This document shows, piece by piece, positions 11,243 to 22,422 of a stretch of 64,000 nt of DNA. A model generated the notes under the pieces. It ran no database searches. It was not told the DNA's origin and was given only the letters and a program-made list of their open reading frames with translations. The DNA lies in the NCBI RefSeq assembly GCF_921293095.1, contig NC_060253.1, positions 99,403,073 to 99,467,072 of the forward strand, written 5' to 3'. Source of the DNA: Ischnura elegans. Lineage: Eukaryota; Arthropoda; Insecta; Odonata; Coenagrionidae. Every line of letters begins with the position of its first letter. Position 1 is the stretch's first letter. A program made the translations under genes and the position numbers.

Positions 11243-11960
11243 AGAAGATGCGGATAACCTGAGCTACATAGTGATGAAATTTAAGGATACGCTTGAGCAG
11301 TTTGGACTTATTATAAACAAAAATAGAAGAGATAACTCGGTTATTAGTAGTGATGAAATGCCAGATCTACCACTAGAAAATGAGTGCATAAAGGGAGTAA
11401 CGACAATAAAGTACTTAAGAATGATATTGGATGAAAGCGGAAGTAGTAACCAAATGTTCAAAAACAGATTTACGAAGGGATGAACTATAATACAAGCTTT
11501 GAATTTCATTTAATGTAACCAACTTATTGGCATAAAGACGAAAATTAGAATATGCTAAACAATGGTAAAAAGAATGATAACATATGAAGCAGACGTATGT
11601 GACATTAAGGAAAATCAGAAATAGCATTGGCGACTAAGAGGGATTACATGAGAAGGAGTTCCAGAAGGAGTAGACTTCATAAAGCTAGAAATTACACAAT
11701 GAATAAGATGATGGGATTGGAAAAAGACGAGGTAGATAGAAAGCGACTACTCTACTTTGGCCATGCTAATAGGATGGATGACACCAGGTGGCAAATATCA
11801 TATCGGAGACCTTCAAAAAAACTGAATAAAGGGAGACTAAGGGTGAATTAGAGATTGGCAGTACAAAGAGCAGTGGAAACAAGAGGAATGAGAAGATTGC
11901 CATGACAGAGACAAATGGAAACTGACTGCAGAAAAACGATTACAGTTATGAACAACATGT
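11243..11960 (+). pseudogene. LINE relic, RT thumb to C-terminus
   Basis: The frame at 11243-11483 reads EDADNLSYIVMKFKDTLEQFG and GLIINKNR, then YLRMILDESG; these match the segment after the YADD box of arthropod LINE reverse transcriptases (usual forms 'GLKINVKKTEYM' and 'YLGVILDEDG'). After several frameshifts the frame at 11627-11851 reads SRLHKARNYTMNKMMG and RKRLLYFGHANRMDDTRW, the conserved post-RT 'LLWFGHV.RM...RWP' signature. The relic continues in another frame to about 11960 (LETRGMRRLP-like end). The YADD box itself is not visible. This is a different family from the relics at 1312 and 13561. Confidence 0.78.
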
Positions 11961-12300
11961 TGCATCTATGTCTAAATTATTGAATGCCCAATTCTATTCT
12001 ATTTTCATCTTTGCCCTTATCCTTACTTTTTTGAGACCATGAAGATGACTAACGAGGCATATAAGGCTTGACTTACCCAAATCCATTGTCTCTATTTCTT
12101 ACATTTTCGTTACATTTCATTTTACAATTTTCGTAAGGAGCTGATTGAGAAGATGGTTATCACAAGTTTTAATGCATTGTGAATGTCTACTGCCAACCAC
12201 CTCTACAGCTTCACTCAATATCACCGAGTACAATGAATAAATATATGTTGGAATAATAATGAAAATATGTACGGTAGAAAAACCTGAAATTAACAATGAA

Positions 12301-12492
12301 ATTTATTTATTTATTATCAAATTCCCCGTAAACAGCACATGACGGCCTTTTACAACGAGGGTTTCCAATATTAACTAAGTACAACACAAACATCCATGCC
12401 CTGGATAGGGATCACCTACCCAGGTGGGATTCGAACCCACTACCTACGGCTTTGCAGGCGAGGACTTTACCCCACCACCACCGGGGCCGGCG
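12301..12492 (-). repeat. tRNA-derived SINE with AATA tail (family B, best copy)
   Basis: On the minus strand the head reads 'cggtggtggtggggtaaag' (A-box-like), 'tcctcgcctgcaaagccg', then 'tagtgggttcgaatcccac' (good B box), followed by a body 'ccagggcatggatgtttgt' and 'aaaggccgtcatgtgctgt', and ends in an (AATA)n-type tail at 12301-12316. A and B boxes mark a Pol III promoter; no acceptor stem pairs, so it is a SINE and not a tRNA gene. Related copies lie at 1-72, 25745-25860, 38195-38265 and 55600-55760. Confidence 0.82.
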
Positions 12493-12939
12493 ATCTTTGA
12501 AAAGACCTGCCATTTTTACGAGTAAAACTCGTCGCTGTAGAGTATTTTTTGAAATTCAATGACCCTTTAAGTCATAAATCTTATACAATCTCTACCTTCT
12601 GTTCGACTGATTTCACCCCAATCTAATCAGTATTTAACCCTACAACGGCACATCTAACTACGCTCACCAATTAAATATAACCACGCCGCCCTTTATATTC
12701 AACCCGCTCCAATTCAGAGATTTTACCAAAAACTTAATAATTGCCTAGGTTCATTCAATATTCATTCCCTATCATTTATTATTATAGCATTCTACCGATT
12801 AAGATTAAACTTCCACAAAAATAAAAAATCGAACGAAATTAAATGGAGTGAGAAAAATGATTTTCCGTAAGAAACAAGACTAGTTGACTTCAGCAACTGA
12901 TTCGCACTTGTCCACTTTATGGTGATTCCACCAAAGTAA

Positions 12940-13545
12940 ACCGTTTGCTAGTCGACGATTTCCCGCGAAATGAAAAAAAAATTGATGGGAGCAAACCTCG
13001 CACAAACCTTCCTTGAAACGGGTTCTACTTCTCCGAGATAGTTTACACAAAGCTTCCGAGGATTCCAACTCGAGTACCACAAAACCCTACCGTAGAAGGA
13101 CTCCATGAGTTTCACGAGTGGGAGACAAAATGACAGGAGAGCGCAAAATGGTTGGATTCCACGCACAACAACTCCCAGCATTTTTATTTTCCAGCGTCCT
13201 TTCACGACCCATAACCCGAGCGTCACACACATTCGCAACCCGGAGCGAAAACCTGCACATGCATGCGACGAGCGGCTCTTGTGCTTCGCTTTTTTTCCCT
13301 TTTCCTCTACTCTTTTGTTTCGGCGGCGCGGACGACGCGCCACCCTCTATCTGCGGGATTACCATTTAACTTTTCGATTCGACTATCAAATCAGATGTCG
13401 GAATATTTATTCCACGATTACTTCATCGGGAATCCGTTCCTATCGTATCGACTTCCAGTGCTGTCCGAAACTTATCGGAGAGAAAGCTTACCCTTCATCG
13501 CTACACAGTAGCCCCAAGCAGAAAAAAGCTTGCCAACATTAATAA
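12940..13545. other. GC-rich patch with many overlapping frames
   Basis: Frames of 80-145 codons are open in five frames here, which is what a GC-rich patch gives by chance. The longest (13105-13542, plus strand, 145 codons) has no domain, no conserved motif and no clear splice signals at its ends. I do not call a gene. Confidence 0.35.
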
Positions 13546-13560
13546 CACCTATTATTACGT

Positions 13561-14190
13561 TTATGTAAGGACAAAATGGAAGAGCAATGCGATAGCGAAA
13601 GAGACGGTTAGGCACAGGAAGGACATTGATAGAGGATCGTCACATAAGAGATTGAAGGGAAGGCTAGTGAAGAGTCTGATCTGAAGGAGGACGAGAGAAG
13701 ACTGGAGGCATTTGAGATGTGGACGTGGGGAAGAATGGAGAAGGTAAACTGGACGGAGAGGAGGAACCACGAAGTGCTGGACATTGTGGTTAAGGAGAGT
13801 TAGATATTAGATGAGATTCGGAGGATACAGGAGGTTTGGATGGAGTGAGTGCTCAGTGGGAAGGGGATGTTGAAAACGGTGTTAAGTAGAATATTGGGTA
13901 AATAAGGGAAAGGAAGGAAGAAAATAGGATTTTTAGGTATAATTAATGGAAGTAGGCCTTACTGAGAGTGGAGGAGTTTGATCTGAGGATGTTTATTCAC
14001 CATTCTGGCAGCCCATGTCTGGATCTTCTAGAGTCCATGTCTGGCGAGTCTTCACTGCACATCTCTTCCCAGTTATTTTCTTATTTATTATTTTATTATT
14101 TTGAATAATGGCCTCCATGAAGTGAGGGAAAACTCCCATAATACCTCTTAAATACTCCACGGAAACCCACTTTAATCGGTATAATACATT
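13561..14190 (+). pseudogene. LINE relic, C-terminal part (family E, copy 2)
   Basis: A plus-strand frame reads EDERRLEAFEMWTWGRMEKV, then WTERRNHEVL, then ILDEIRRIQEVW, GKGMLKTVLSRILGK and KIGFLGIING; this is the longest stretch of this family's post-RT domain in the window. It is interrupted by stops and ends in 'aaacccactttaatcggtata', the same 3' end as the copy at 1312-1890. There is no RT core upstream, so it is a 5'-truncated copy. The minus-strand terminus of the sister family abuts its 3' end at 14189. Confidence 0.75.
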
Positions 14191-14250
14191 ATCATCATCT
14201 TTAGTCAACAATCCTTAGACTGGTTTGACATAGCTCTCCAATTCGGTAAA
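14189..14250 (-). pseudogene. 5'-truncated LINE end, inverted (family F)
   Basis: Minus strand: PNWRAMSNQSKDC-stop, followed by a 'gatgatgataat' tract, is the same extreme LINE C-terminus as at 4436-4500 and 8955-9095, here in the opposite orientation to the LINE relic it abuts. It is either an independent tiny insertion or a rearranged end. Confidence 0.6.
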
Positions 14251-14262
14251 TTGTGTGCATGT

Positions 14263-15470
14263 TATCAATGAGAAGAGTGGTATTCCATGAGGACAGAGAA
14301 GCATATGCAAAAGTATGTAAAAGATAGTCAGAAAAATTGGATATCCTCGAGCCTTCACTTGCACCAGCGAATTGCATCGCTGTAGATAGATCAATCTTGA
14401 GATCGGAGTAGAAAATATCAGTAAAATACTTCTTTGTTGCTAATTTGTAGATCTTATTATCTTTATCTGATTAACTTTATTCATGCATTATAGATTTTAT
14501 TTGTATAATAGGGTACAAAATGCTCAAATTAAATCAACTGGTAAATTTATTACAATCTGAAAGAAATTAACTTCAATAATGTAATCGTGTTAACATTTGT
14601 TTTTGAAAACGTTTGACAGCTTGATTCATGGACTTAAAATTGTTCTCCTTGATAGTGATCTACTCCGAAATCGACCGATTCTACACGACTGTCATTTTTA
14701 CCCTGATTGCGACATGCTTAATGGACTTCAGTGACAGCACTGATGATCATAAATACCCTTGTGTTAGCGTAAACTGCACATCATATTCTTCACAATCCAA
14801 ATAAATCATTCAAACCTTCCTCGCCGTCCATTAAAATGACACCAAAACAAATTAGGTAAGTAAACGAAATAGTAAAGAGTGGAAGAAATATCTAAAACTG
14901 CTGACAATATTCTTTCGAAATAAAATAATATTCGAGGCTATTTTAAACGATAAATACGCTGCTTTCGCTGAAATATTTCACTCATAAGTTGTGAGCAAGC
15001 TCCCCAATCGATTTCGACGGCGTATGAAAACAATCAGACGAAATCAGATCCTAATGATGTAATAATCGCTACAAAATTACCGATTCGACCGACGGATAGG
15101 ATATTTGCATTTTAAAGCACGGTTCATGGAAAAAAAGGTTATAAATTATCCGTACTGAGCACTCAGCCGGATATTCCAGTACCCGTTCGTCAATGGCGAC
15201 GATAATAGAAAAAAATTAGGGAGGAGTCTGGTGAAAGCAATGTGAATACTAGAGTTGCGTTTGGTCGATTTTGAATTGACGGGAATTGACGTCATTTATG
15301 TTCACGCTCTCTGCGTCGGTGTTTCGATACTTCTAACCGTGATTCGTTGAATAAGACATCTCGGAGTGTATAATATCGTGGACATATTATTAGTGAATTC
15401 CGCAATAAACTACAGAGACAAGATATTAATACGACTGTGAAACAACTCAATTTGATTTCAATATTCTGTT
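14263..15470. other. No feature supported
   Basis: AT-rich sequence without long frames or repeat partners recognised in the window. It ends at the pentanucleotide tail of the LINE at 15471. Confidence 0.4.
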
Positions 15471-15494
15471 TAGAATAGAATAGAATAGAATAGG
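15471..15494 (-). repeat. LINE 3' terminal (TTCTA)n tail
   Basis: Nearly five units of TAGAA on the plus strand (TTCTA on the minus strand) form the 3' end of the adjoining minus-strand LINE. Pentanucleotide tails in place of poly(A) are known in several LINE clades and mark the insertion boundary. Confidence 0.75.
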
Positions 15495-16705
15495 ATTTTA
15501 TTGTTCGAGGACTAGTGTCCTATGGAACAGGATTACAATTTACATACATATACACTTATATAAGTGCACTTTCTTATTAATACAAAAGGTAACACACATA
15601 CCAGAGTATACCCAGGTAAACATTAACAAAAAATAAAATTATACACGTCTTCAGAAAATGAATAGTTACAAAATATACCAACATAACATATATACACTTA
15701 TTATTATACATTGGCCAATGAACCAGATGGTTTTTCATTAAGGCTTGCGCGGAAAATTTGATACAGGTGAGCTGTCATAAGCCTTTTAAACTGTTTAATG
15801 TTATTGGCCTTAACAATATAATCTGGGATATCATTCCATAATCTCATAGAAGTATTTAGAGGGGATTGCAGGAACGAGTTTGTTCTGCATTTAGGTATTT
15901 TAAAACGTCTCCGCGCCCTAACAACCCTATCACAATTGCTAATGTTGACCATTATTCTTTCATATAAATAATCAGGAGTCTTGCTTGACAATAAATTAAA
16001 CATAAAAATAGAATACTGTAACTTTTTTCGTTCTTCAAGTTTTAGCCACTCGATCTTTAAGTAGTAAGGAGTAATGTGTTCATGTAATGCCACATTAAAT
16101 ATAAATCTTACACCAGCGTTTAACAATATTTGCATTTTATTAGACAATTCATTAGTTAGATCAGACATTACCAGCGAGCAATACTGAATATGAGGAAGGT
16201 ACAACGATTGAATTAACTTTTTGCGCAATTCAAGAGGTATTAAATGCTTAAAATGCTTAAGCTGGGCCAACGTTATATAACACTTATTTGAAATATGTGC
16301 TACTTGTTCCTCCCAAGTGAGTACATTGTTAAGAGTAACTCCTAAGTTTTTAACAGACTGAGAGTATTGAATTTCAAAGCCGTCAACACAAATTTTGGGT
16401 AATGCATCAAAATTAAGTTTATTAATAAATTGTGGGGCGCCAATTATAATCCCTTTCGTTTTTAGAGGATCAATTTTCAACAAATTTTCACGGGACCAAT
16501 TACAAATACGGCTGATATCGTCATTTTCTTTTTCAATGCCTTTAAGCAGGTGAATTGGATGGCAGCGGAGATATATTTGTAAATCATCCGCATATAATTG
16601 ATACGGTAGTTTACGGTAGTTTGTTGTTATAGATCTGCAGAAGAATGATAGACAGTGTCTACTCCACGCTATTTTTTTCTCTAACCATTTGCATGATGGT
16701 GTCAC
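15495..16705 (-). pseudogene. 5'-truncated LINE: RT palm end, thumb and C-terminal domain
   Basis: The minus-strand frame 16705-15704 is open for 333 codons. The LINE part begins near 16610 with KLPYQLYADDLQIYLRC, containing the catalytic YADD, followed by NLLKIDPLKTKGIIIG (thumb), VKNLGVTLNN, SLYLPHIQYCSLVMSD, LKLEERKKLQYSIFMFNLL and, near the end, RTNSFLQSPLNTSMRLWNDI. This order is usual for CR1/Jockey-superfamily ORF2 proteins, which reverse-transcribe the element RNA at the target site. The upstream RT blocks and the endonuclease are missing, so the copy was 5'-truncated on insertion. The first ~30 codons (16705-16615) lie outside the LINE and are chance readthrough. About 230 bp of 3' UTR separate the stop from the (TTCTA)n tail. 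It is the youngest-looking LINE here because no stop interrupts the preserved domain. Confidence 0.88.
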
Positions 16706-16726
16706 GTGCTGTGCTGTTTGGAGATC

Positions 16727-17035
16727 GGGTTGGTGTGGTAACTAGAGTGTTGGCTTCCGTCCTCGTGGGCTTGGGTTCAAATCCCGGTGGTGACTGGAGA
16801 ATTTTCAGACACTGCCCGATTCCTGCTTGAATGATATGTGGAGGAAATTTCAAGTGAACCACTCGGTCCGCCGGATGGGACGTGAAGCCGTGGTCCCCTT
16901 TGCGCCTTTCGTTAAGAGCACGCTACTTCCGACGCTGGGTTTGTCTCCACCCTTCCTTACCTACCCTTGACTCATGGCGCAAACGATCTTAGCTGTCGGT
17001 TGCCTCCTATAAATGCCATAACCATACCGTTCAGC
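16727..17035 (+). repeat. tRNA-derived SINE (family C), nearly full length
   Basis: The head reads 'gggttggtgtggtaactaga' (A box) and 'gcttgggttcaaatcccgg' (B box), followed by a long body: 'tggtgactggagaattttca', 'tcggtccgccggatgggacg', 'gaagccgtggtccccttt', 'gcgcctttcgttaagagca', ending near 'aatgccataaccatacc'. The central 'ccggatgggacg..aagccgtggtcccc' block is, from memory, widely seen in arthropod SINEs, though I cannot assign the family. It is a GC-rich Pol III-type retroposon of about 300 bp that lies immediately upstream of the LINE's truncated 5' end. Confidence 0.78.
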
Positions 17036-19140
17036 CAGTGTGTTCCACAATACCTTGAATTAAGTCGCCCACTTTATTCAGTCATACTAATAGAGCAAAT
17101 TACGTTATTCCATGAAAAATGTGGCAAGTATTCTTTACGTGCTAAAATTTAAGAGCCCCTGGTGTCTGGGAGACAAGGGTGAAGTTGTGGAGATGATTTT
17201 TTCGTTAGTCCTGATTTATATTCATCGCTAATTTTTCTTCTATAGGCCGGCCTAAACACCGCAGGAGGGGGAAATTCGCTCCGATGTATTGATGCTACGT
17301 CGATGCGACGTGCTGGTGAAAGGATTGACGGGAGAGAGGTCAGGGACGGGTCACGGGGACTCGATCCACGCATGCCCACCCTTCTCCACGAGTCGCCCTG
17401 ATGTGGCCGGGACGCATGAGGGCGTGGAGGCTCTCACAGCGGGGAGCGATGAGAGAATAGCCACGCTATCAATGGTCACTTCTCTCTTGAAACCGCCCCT
17501 GCCGCCAGGGTCTCTTAAATCTTTGAAAGTGCCGAATAAGTGCTACATGTTTCCAGTAAATAACGTATTTAGATTTATTAGGCACATCTGAATAAATAGG
17601 ACGTAATAATGCAAGTATTTTGGAACTTACGGTCTGATCAAAATGCCATGCAAAACGATAGAGTATGTTCTTTGTTCGCGATAACCGATAGCACAGGTCG
17701 AATCAATCGAAAGCAATTTTTATCTATATTCTTTGGCATGCAGTATGTTTTATAAAGATATATTTTATCTCAAAATTAGGTCATTATCAATTTTAAATGT
17801 AAAATACTTATTCTTATTAAAAAAACATATTTTGGTTCAGGGGTTTTAAATTTCTCAAACAGGAATTAGTACCAAGGAAGGTAAAGGATTTATTTTACAA
17901 CCGTGTAAACAAAAAGTTACTAGTTACTATTTTTTACTTAATTTTGTCTATTCATCGGTTTTCCAACTATTTTTGGTTTCATTCCTTCATTATTAAATTC
18001 TAATAATTCATCGACAATAGCAATCCCTGGTGACCTAGGCATAAACTTAGCATGACACCATATCATTTGAAGCTGTAGAGGGGTAAAGTTTTCAATATAA
18101 ACTGTCGTATAAAATGCAAGGGAATAGATAATAAATTCAAAAAATTTCCTAAACTTTTGAAAGACTACACCTCCAACCGAAAACTGGAAATTTTTGGTTG
18201 TAAATGAATCATGATTTCAAATATAAATATCCAATATATTTTTTTATTTTAGGGTATCAACAGAACATCTAAATTTTATTTTAGCCGTTACCGTTGAAGC
18301 CTGAGAGATAATTTAGACGAAAAATGAACGGCCCAAATCACAGATAAGTTGATGACATCACGCTCTGCGGCCGAGAGGGTTATCACAGCTCTCTCTCGGT
18401 CTGGCGAATCCTTCTATTGTGGTCCATTTTTTATTCCCAAGCGAGAAATTCCTTCACTAAATAAGGGATCCCTTCTGAACAAATTAATTTGAAAACTACG
18501 AGAGAATGGCTGAGTGAAGAACATTATTTACTCGTCTTATTTTAACATTCCCTTCAATCTACCGAATTACCGTTTAGACCTGCAACGTCCGTGTGAAAGA
18601 CCTCGTCAGAGAGAGAATCGGTTTTTTTCTGTTGATAATGGATGGTCATGAATTTTGAGATGCATAAAGATGTCCTCAGTCACGTAGCCCAGTCACACCC
18701 TGAGATATCAAGGAAACGAGCGATGCACATAATACGGAAAAATCACTTTAAACCCAGCCAACCACAAGCGAGTGTAAACTTAGGTGTTATTTCCCCACTC
18801 GTCTGTGGCAAATTTCCAAGGAAAAGAGACCCAAAAAATGATTAATGGAATCCACTCTTTACATAAAAGAAAAAAAACCTTCTCGTTATGCAATGATACA
18901 ACTGAATACAAATAAACCTTAAAATCTGTATAATCATCGTGATAAAAATGTTGACAATCGAAAAAAGTTTTACTAAAGACACCATAAGAAATGAGCCACC
19001 GAAGAAATTAAAAAAAAAATATGGGAATGTTTCACGAGAAGAAATACAATGCAACCGAAGGATTGGGTAGATAATTTTAATAAATATTATATATTTTTTG
19101 ATCGACACTCCAACCAAGCTCCTCAGGAATCGATAAAAGT
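17036..19140. other. No gene; GC-rich patch at 17240-17520
   Basis: A GC-rich patch at ~17240-17520 carries short frames on both strands without motifs. The rest, 17530-19140, is AT-rich. Nothing repeat-like was recognised apart from short A and T runs. Confidence 0.35.
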
Positions 19141-19144
19141 AGGT

Positions 19145-19420
19145 GAGAGCAGGGTTGCCGACTTATGAAAAATATTTGGGGGGCCCATACTAGGGTGTTT
19201 CCCCAGGAAATTTGATAAATAGTGGGTTTTTAAGTTTTTAAAAATCATTTTAGAAGAGTCATATGATCAACATTAGAACCCTGAAAACTCGACTCTCTAA
19301 AACTCGACACTCCGGGTAAATCGACAAGCCTGACATCTTTTCTTCCCCCCCAATAAAAAATTTTTGGGGGGGCTCGGGCCCTCTCAAGCCCCATGGAGTC
19401 GGCGCCACTGGATGAGACGT
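19145..19420. repeat. Possible non-autonomous DNA element with GGGGGG ends
   Basis: The left end reads 'ggttgccgactt' followed by 'atttggggggcccat'; the right end, inverted, reads 'cagtggcgccgactcc' followed by 'gggcccgagcccccccaaa'. The 'gccgact' and 'ggggggcc/gcccgagccccccc' elements occur in the same order inward from each end, as expected of decayed terminal repeats. Interior is AT-rich and non-coding. Similar GC-rich sequence is at 7010-7145. Confidence 0.35.
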
Positions 19421-20395
19421 AAACAGACTCACCGCATGAGAACCATTGCGAGTATTAAACAGACGCCGTATGAAAAAAGATAGCAAATATCCATTGCTCG
19501 TCAATTAGGGGAGGAAATTACGAGTCATGAGACACTTATTTTCAACGAAATTGCGAGTACAAATGAGGTACAGTAAAATTATAACCCTGTGCGGCCACAA
19601 TGAGAATGATAGTACGGGTGTGGCAGGAGTTGACGTAAATTCTCGTTCTGAGGAGCAACTACCGCTCGCAATTGTAGAGTCTTGTCTCGTACTCAAGATT
19701 TGGGCGAATATTTTACAACAGCCACGGTATATAATCAGCTCAGACAGAGTGTGTGGACTATGTCAATATTACGGCAGCAGAATTTTCTCAAGGACGCACT
19801 ACTTGTGCGGAATAGCGAAAGCCCAATTTGGTGCTCGTTGTGATTCATTTGACCCCAAGGTTAGTCTGGATTAGTGAGGGTAGAACTAACCCCTGACTAA
19901 AATAACTGCAAGCGTGTGCTGTTTTCACACATTCAGATTGGACCATGCACTTCGAGGGCTTTATAGTTTAGGTGTCCGAAGACATAACTCGGATTTTAAA
20001 CACGGAAACCCTTTATTGGTAGCCTAGGGTTCTACCTAGCAATGGGCTACGACGATCCTCCACCATCAAAGAAAATAATACAAATAACATTTGCATAGAC
20101 AAGGTTACCTGATATACCAAAATAAGCAGCCATATATGCTACATCATCACGGAGAACGCGAAGTGAAGGGCAAATTATTAATTTACTCCTGCGTTTCAAT
20201 GCGAAGCAGTTGAATTCAATAGTATAAATCTCATGAGGAAATGTATGTCAAAGCCAGAAAAATATACATGTAAGCTGATCATAAGAAATCTATACCCTGA
20301 GAAAGGTGAAATAGAAAAGTACCTTAATATAATTGACCATGTAAACTGAGTGTGTAGTTGGAGAGAAAACCGATGCAGAGAGTTACGAAAAAATA

Positions 20396-21085
20396 ATGAT
20401 TTATTAGCGACTAGTAATATAACTTGCTCTTATCTTAAATGTGGCGAATTTAAGAACGCTAGCTTATCAGTGAAGCTAGCATCTTAGAACAACACTCGGA
20501 ATATGAAATTCGATTGATATGCCAATCTGGCAGAAACTTGTGTGACACTGGGTCTAAAATGATGTCCTATGCAGATGAGGCGTTGAATATCACTTTTTTT
20601 CTGAACCAATCGACCTATTGTTAGCGATGGTAAACGATTAACATACGTTCACTGAATTTGAATAGGCCTAATAAATCAGTTCAAAGTTGCGGATCAATTG
20701 AATGAAAAAATGCAGTGACTATTTTCACATTTTTACGACCAAATATGATTTATTAGTACCAAATAGTATGATTGTTTTCTTTTTACAACTTCCTTTAAAT
20801 AAGAAACATTTCCAAAAACCGATTGCAGCATTACGTAATCATTGAAAGTCAGTGCGAATATGAAAATCGACCACTTATGCCATTCCGACAGTAACCCGAG
20901 CGATACCATGTCTTTGACGACGCCTTATGCAGATGAGAAATTGAATATACAAACGCTTTTTGTCTCATCCATGAGCCGACCTATTTTAAGTGGGGGTGAA
21001 CAATTAACATGCGTTCACTGAATTTAGATTGGCCAAATAAATTAGTTCAAAGTTGCGCGTCAATCGAATAAAAAGGCGTGCATGT
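20396..21085. repeat. Tandem duplication, two ~350-bp units
   Basis: Units start at 'atgatttattag' (20396 and 20745). Both then contain 'gcgaatatga / cggaatatga', 'tatgcagatgag', 'ttgaatat', a 'gacctatt' block, 'aacatacgttcactgaattt / aacatgcgttcactgaattt', and 'agttcaaagttgcg'. Divergence is roughly a quarter of sites by eye. The first unit contains a perfect 8-bp hairpin (gctagctt...aagctagc, 20458-20480). No conserved frame runs through the units. Confidence 0.7.
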
Positions 21086-22369
21086 GAATGTGTCCCGTCA
21101 TCACCACGACCGTGCATTTCGTCACAGAAACGTTCGGCACCGAGCTTATAATACCGTTTCCCTCTCAGCCCCATTGCGTGGGTTTGGGACAATAAAACCG
21201 CCTGAAATAATTACAAATGTTAAACGGATTCAAAAAAGTGATGAAATCAATCGTGAGGGAGGCACTCTCGTGGAAACAAAAAAGGATCTGTCTGTTTGGC
21301 ATCGCTCTGCGCCACACAGAGGACAATCGCATCACGGGATCAAGTCGCTGCCCCGAATTGCATTCTGAATTACATAAAAGCGTATCGCGAGCATCGGGTT
21401 GACGCAGTCACCTCCTTCCCTTCCAACATCGCGACGAAGAAGAGCTCATGTGTAATTCATGGCGCGCGGCGCAAGGACCGCCGCGCCGCCGAAGTGATCT
21501 CCAATCTACACAAGTTCTTTCGACTTCTTGCACAGCAAAGAGATGTATCGAAGTGAGGGAGGAAAAAAAAGACACGAAATAACCACCGGGTTCTACTCGT
21601 CTCTCCTGCTGCAAGACTGATTTTAAAAAGTTTAGAAAAATGCATCCGGCGTACGGCACTTAACATGGCGTAACTACCGTGGTAACTGCACCGATACGGA
21701 CGCAATTTCTCTACAGGACACACTTTTTATCTCACGTCTCCGTGAGCTTCGACAGATGGATCGCTTTCATTCGCGATAGTTTACCGAAGACAGATGCACG
21801 CTATTTCACTGCACCGAATGTAATCGTGAGCATTTGCCAATTCCAACAAAGAGAAATTTATATAAAATTCGATTTAAAAAATGGAACGAGCATAGGTATT
21901 TTCCACTAAAATAAAAGGTTTAACATAGTAAATTTCACCACGAAATAAGAAATAGTACAGCTAAGGTTTTTAAAATGCTAAAAGCAAAATTAAAACGGAA
22001 CGAATTTGGAACTAATTGTCTGAAAGTAAATTTGGAATTTAGTGGCCTATATCCAATTTAAATAACAATTAAATTCTCTCGATATTCGCGACAATAATTC
22101 CTTATTTAATTGGCTTTAGAACATAAACTCATAAATTTCAGATCAGAGAATGATCAATTCCAAAACTAAACCACGTTAATCGCTCATTGAATTTTTTGAC
22201 AAGTGGGTTAGCTCTCAACCTGAACTTACTTTTCAGCTCGAGAATATGAGAGGCCTAAGGTAAGAATCCTAGGTCTTTTTCCTGTCCCCTTTTCTTTAAA
22301 ATTAATATCTAACAAAAGGAAAATTGCGTCGTGAAATTTCTGTGATCAAATTCTGCGAACTTTTGGGTG
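21086..22369. other. No gene supported; mildly GC-rich at 21280-21660
   Basis: Short frames on both strands at 21078-21720 overlap each other and have no motif; this is a mixed-composition patch. The remainder is AT-rich. Confidence 0.35.
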
Positions 22370-22422
22370 TTTTTGCAGAACTTTCCGGTCGATCCGCTTT
22401 ACCAACCTGACTACGACATCAA
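22370..22422 (-). repeat. Fragment of a tRNA-derived SINE head (family A-like)
   Basis: Minus strand: 'gtcgtagtcaggttggtaaa' followed by 'gcggatcgaccggaaagt' resembles the family A head ('ggtagtttaactggctaaag', 'gcactcgaccggaaatc'). The B-box half is missing or unrecognisable. Confidence 0.4.

Noticed and set aside
12418..12492. Functional tRNA gene on the minus strand
   Set aside because: A and B boxes are present but acceptor-stem pairing fails and a SINE body and AATA tail follow.
13105..13542. 145-codon plus-strand frame
   Set aside because: Overlaps four other motif-free frames in a GC-rich patch; no conserved feature.
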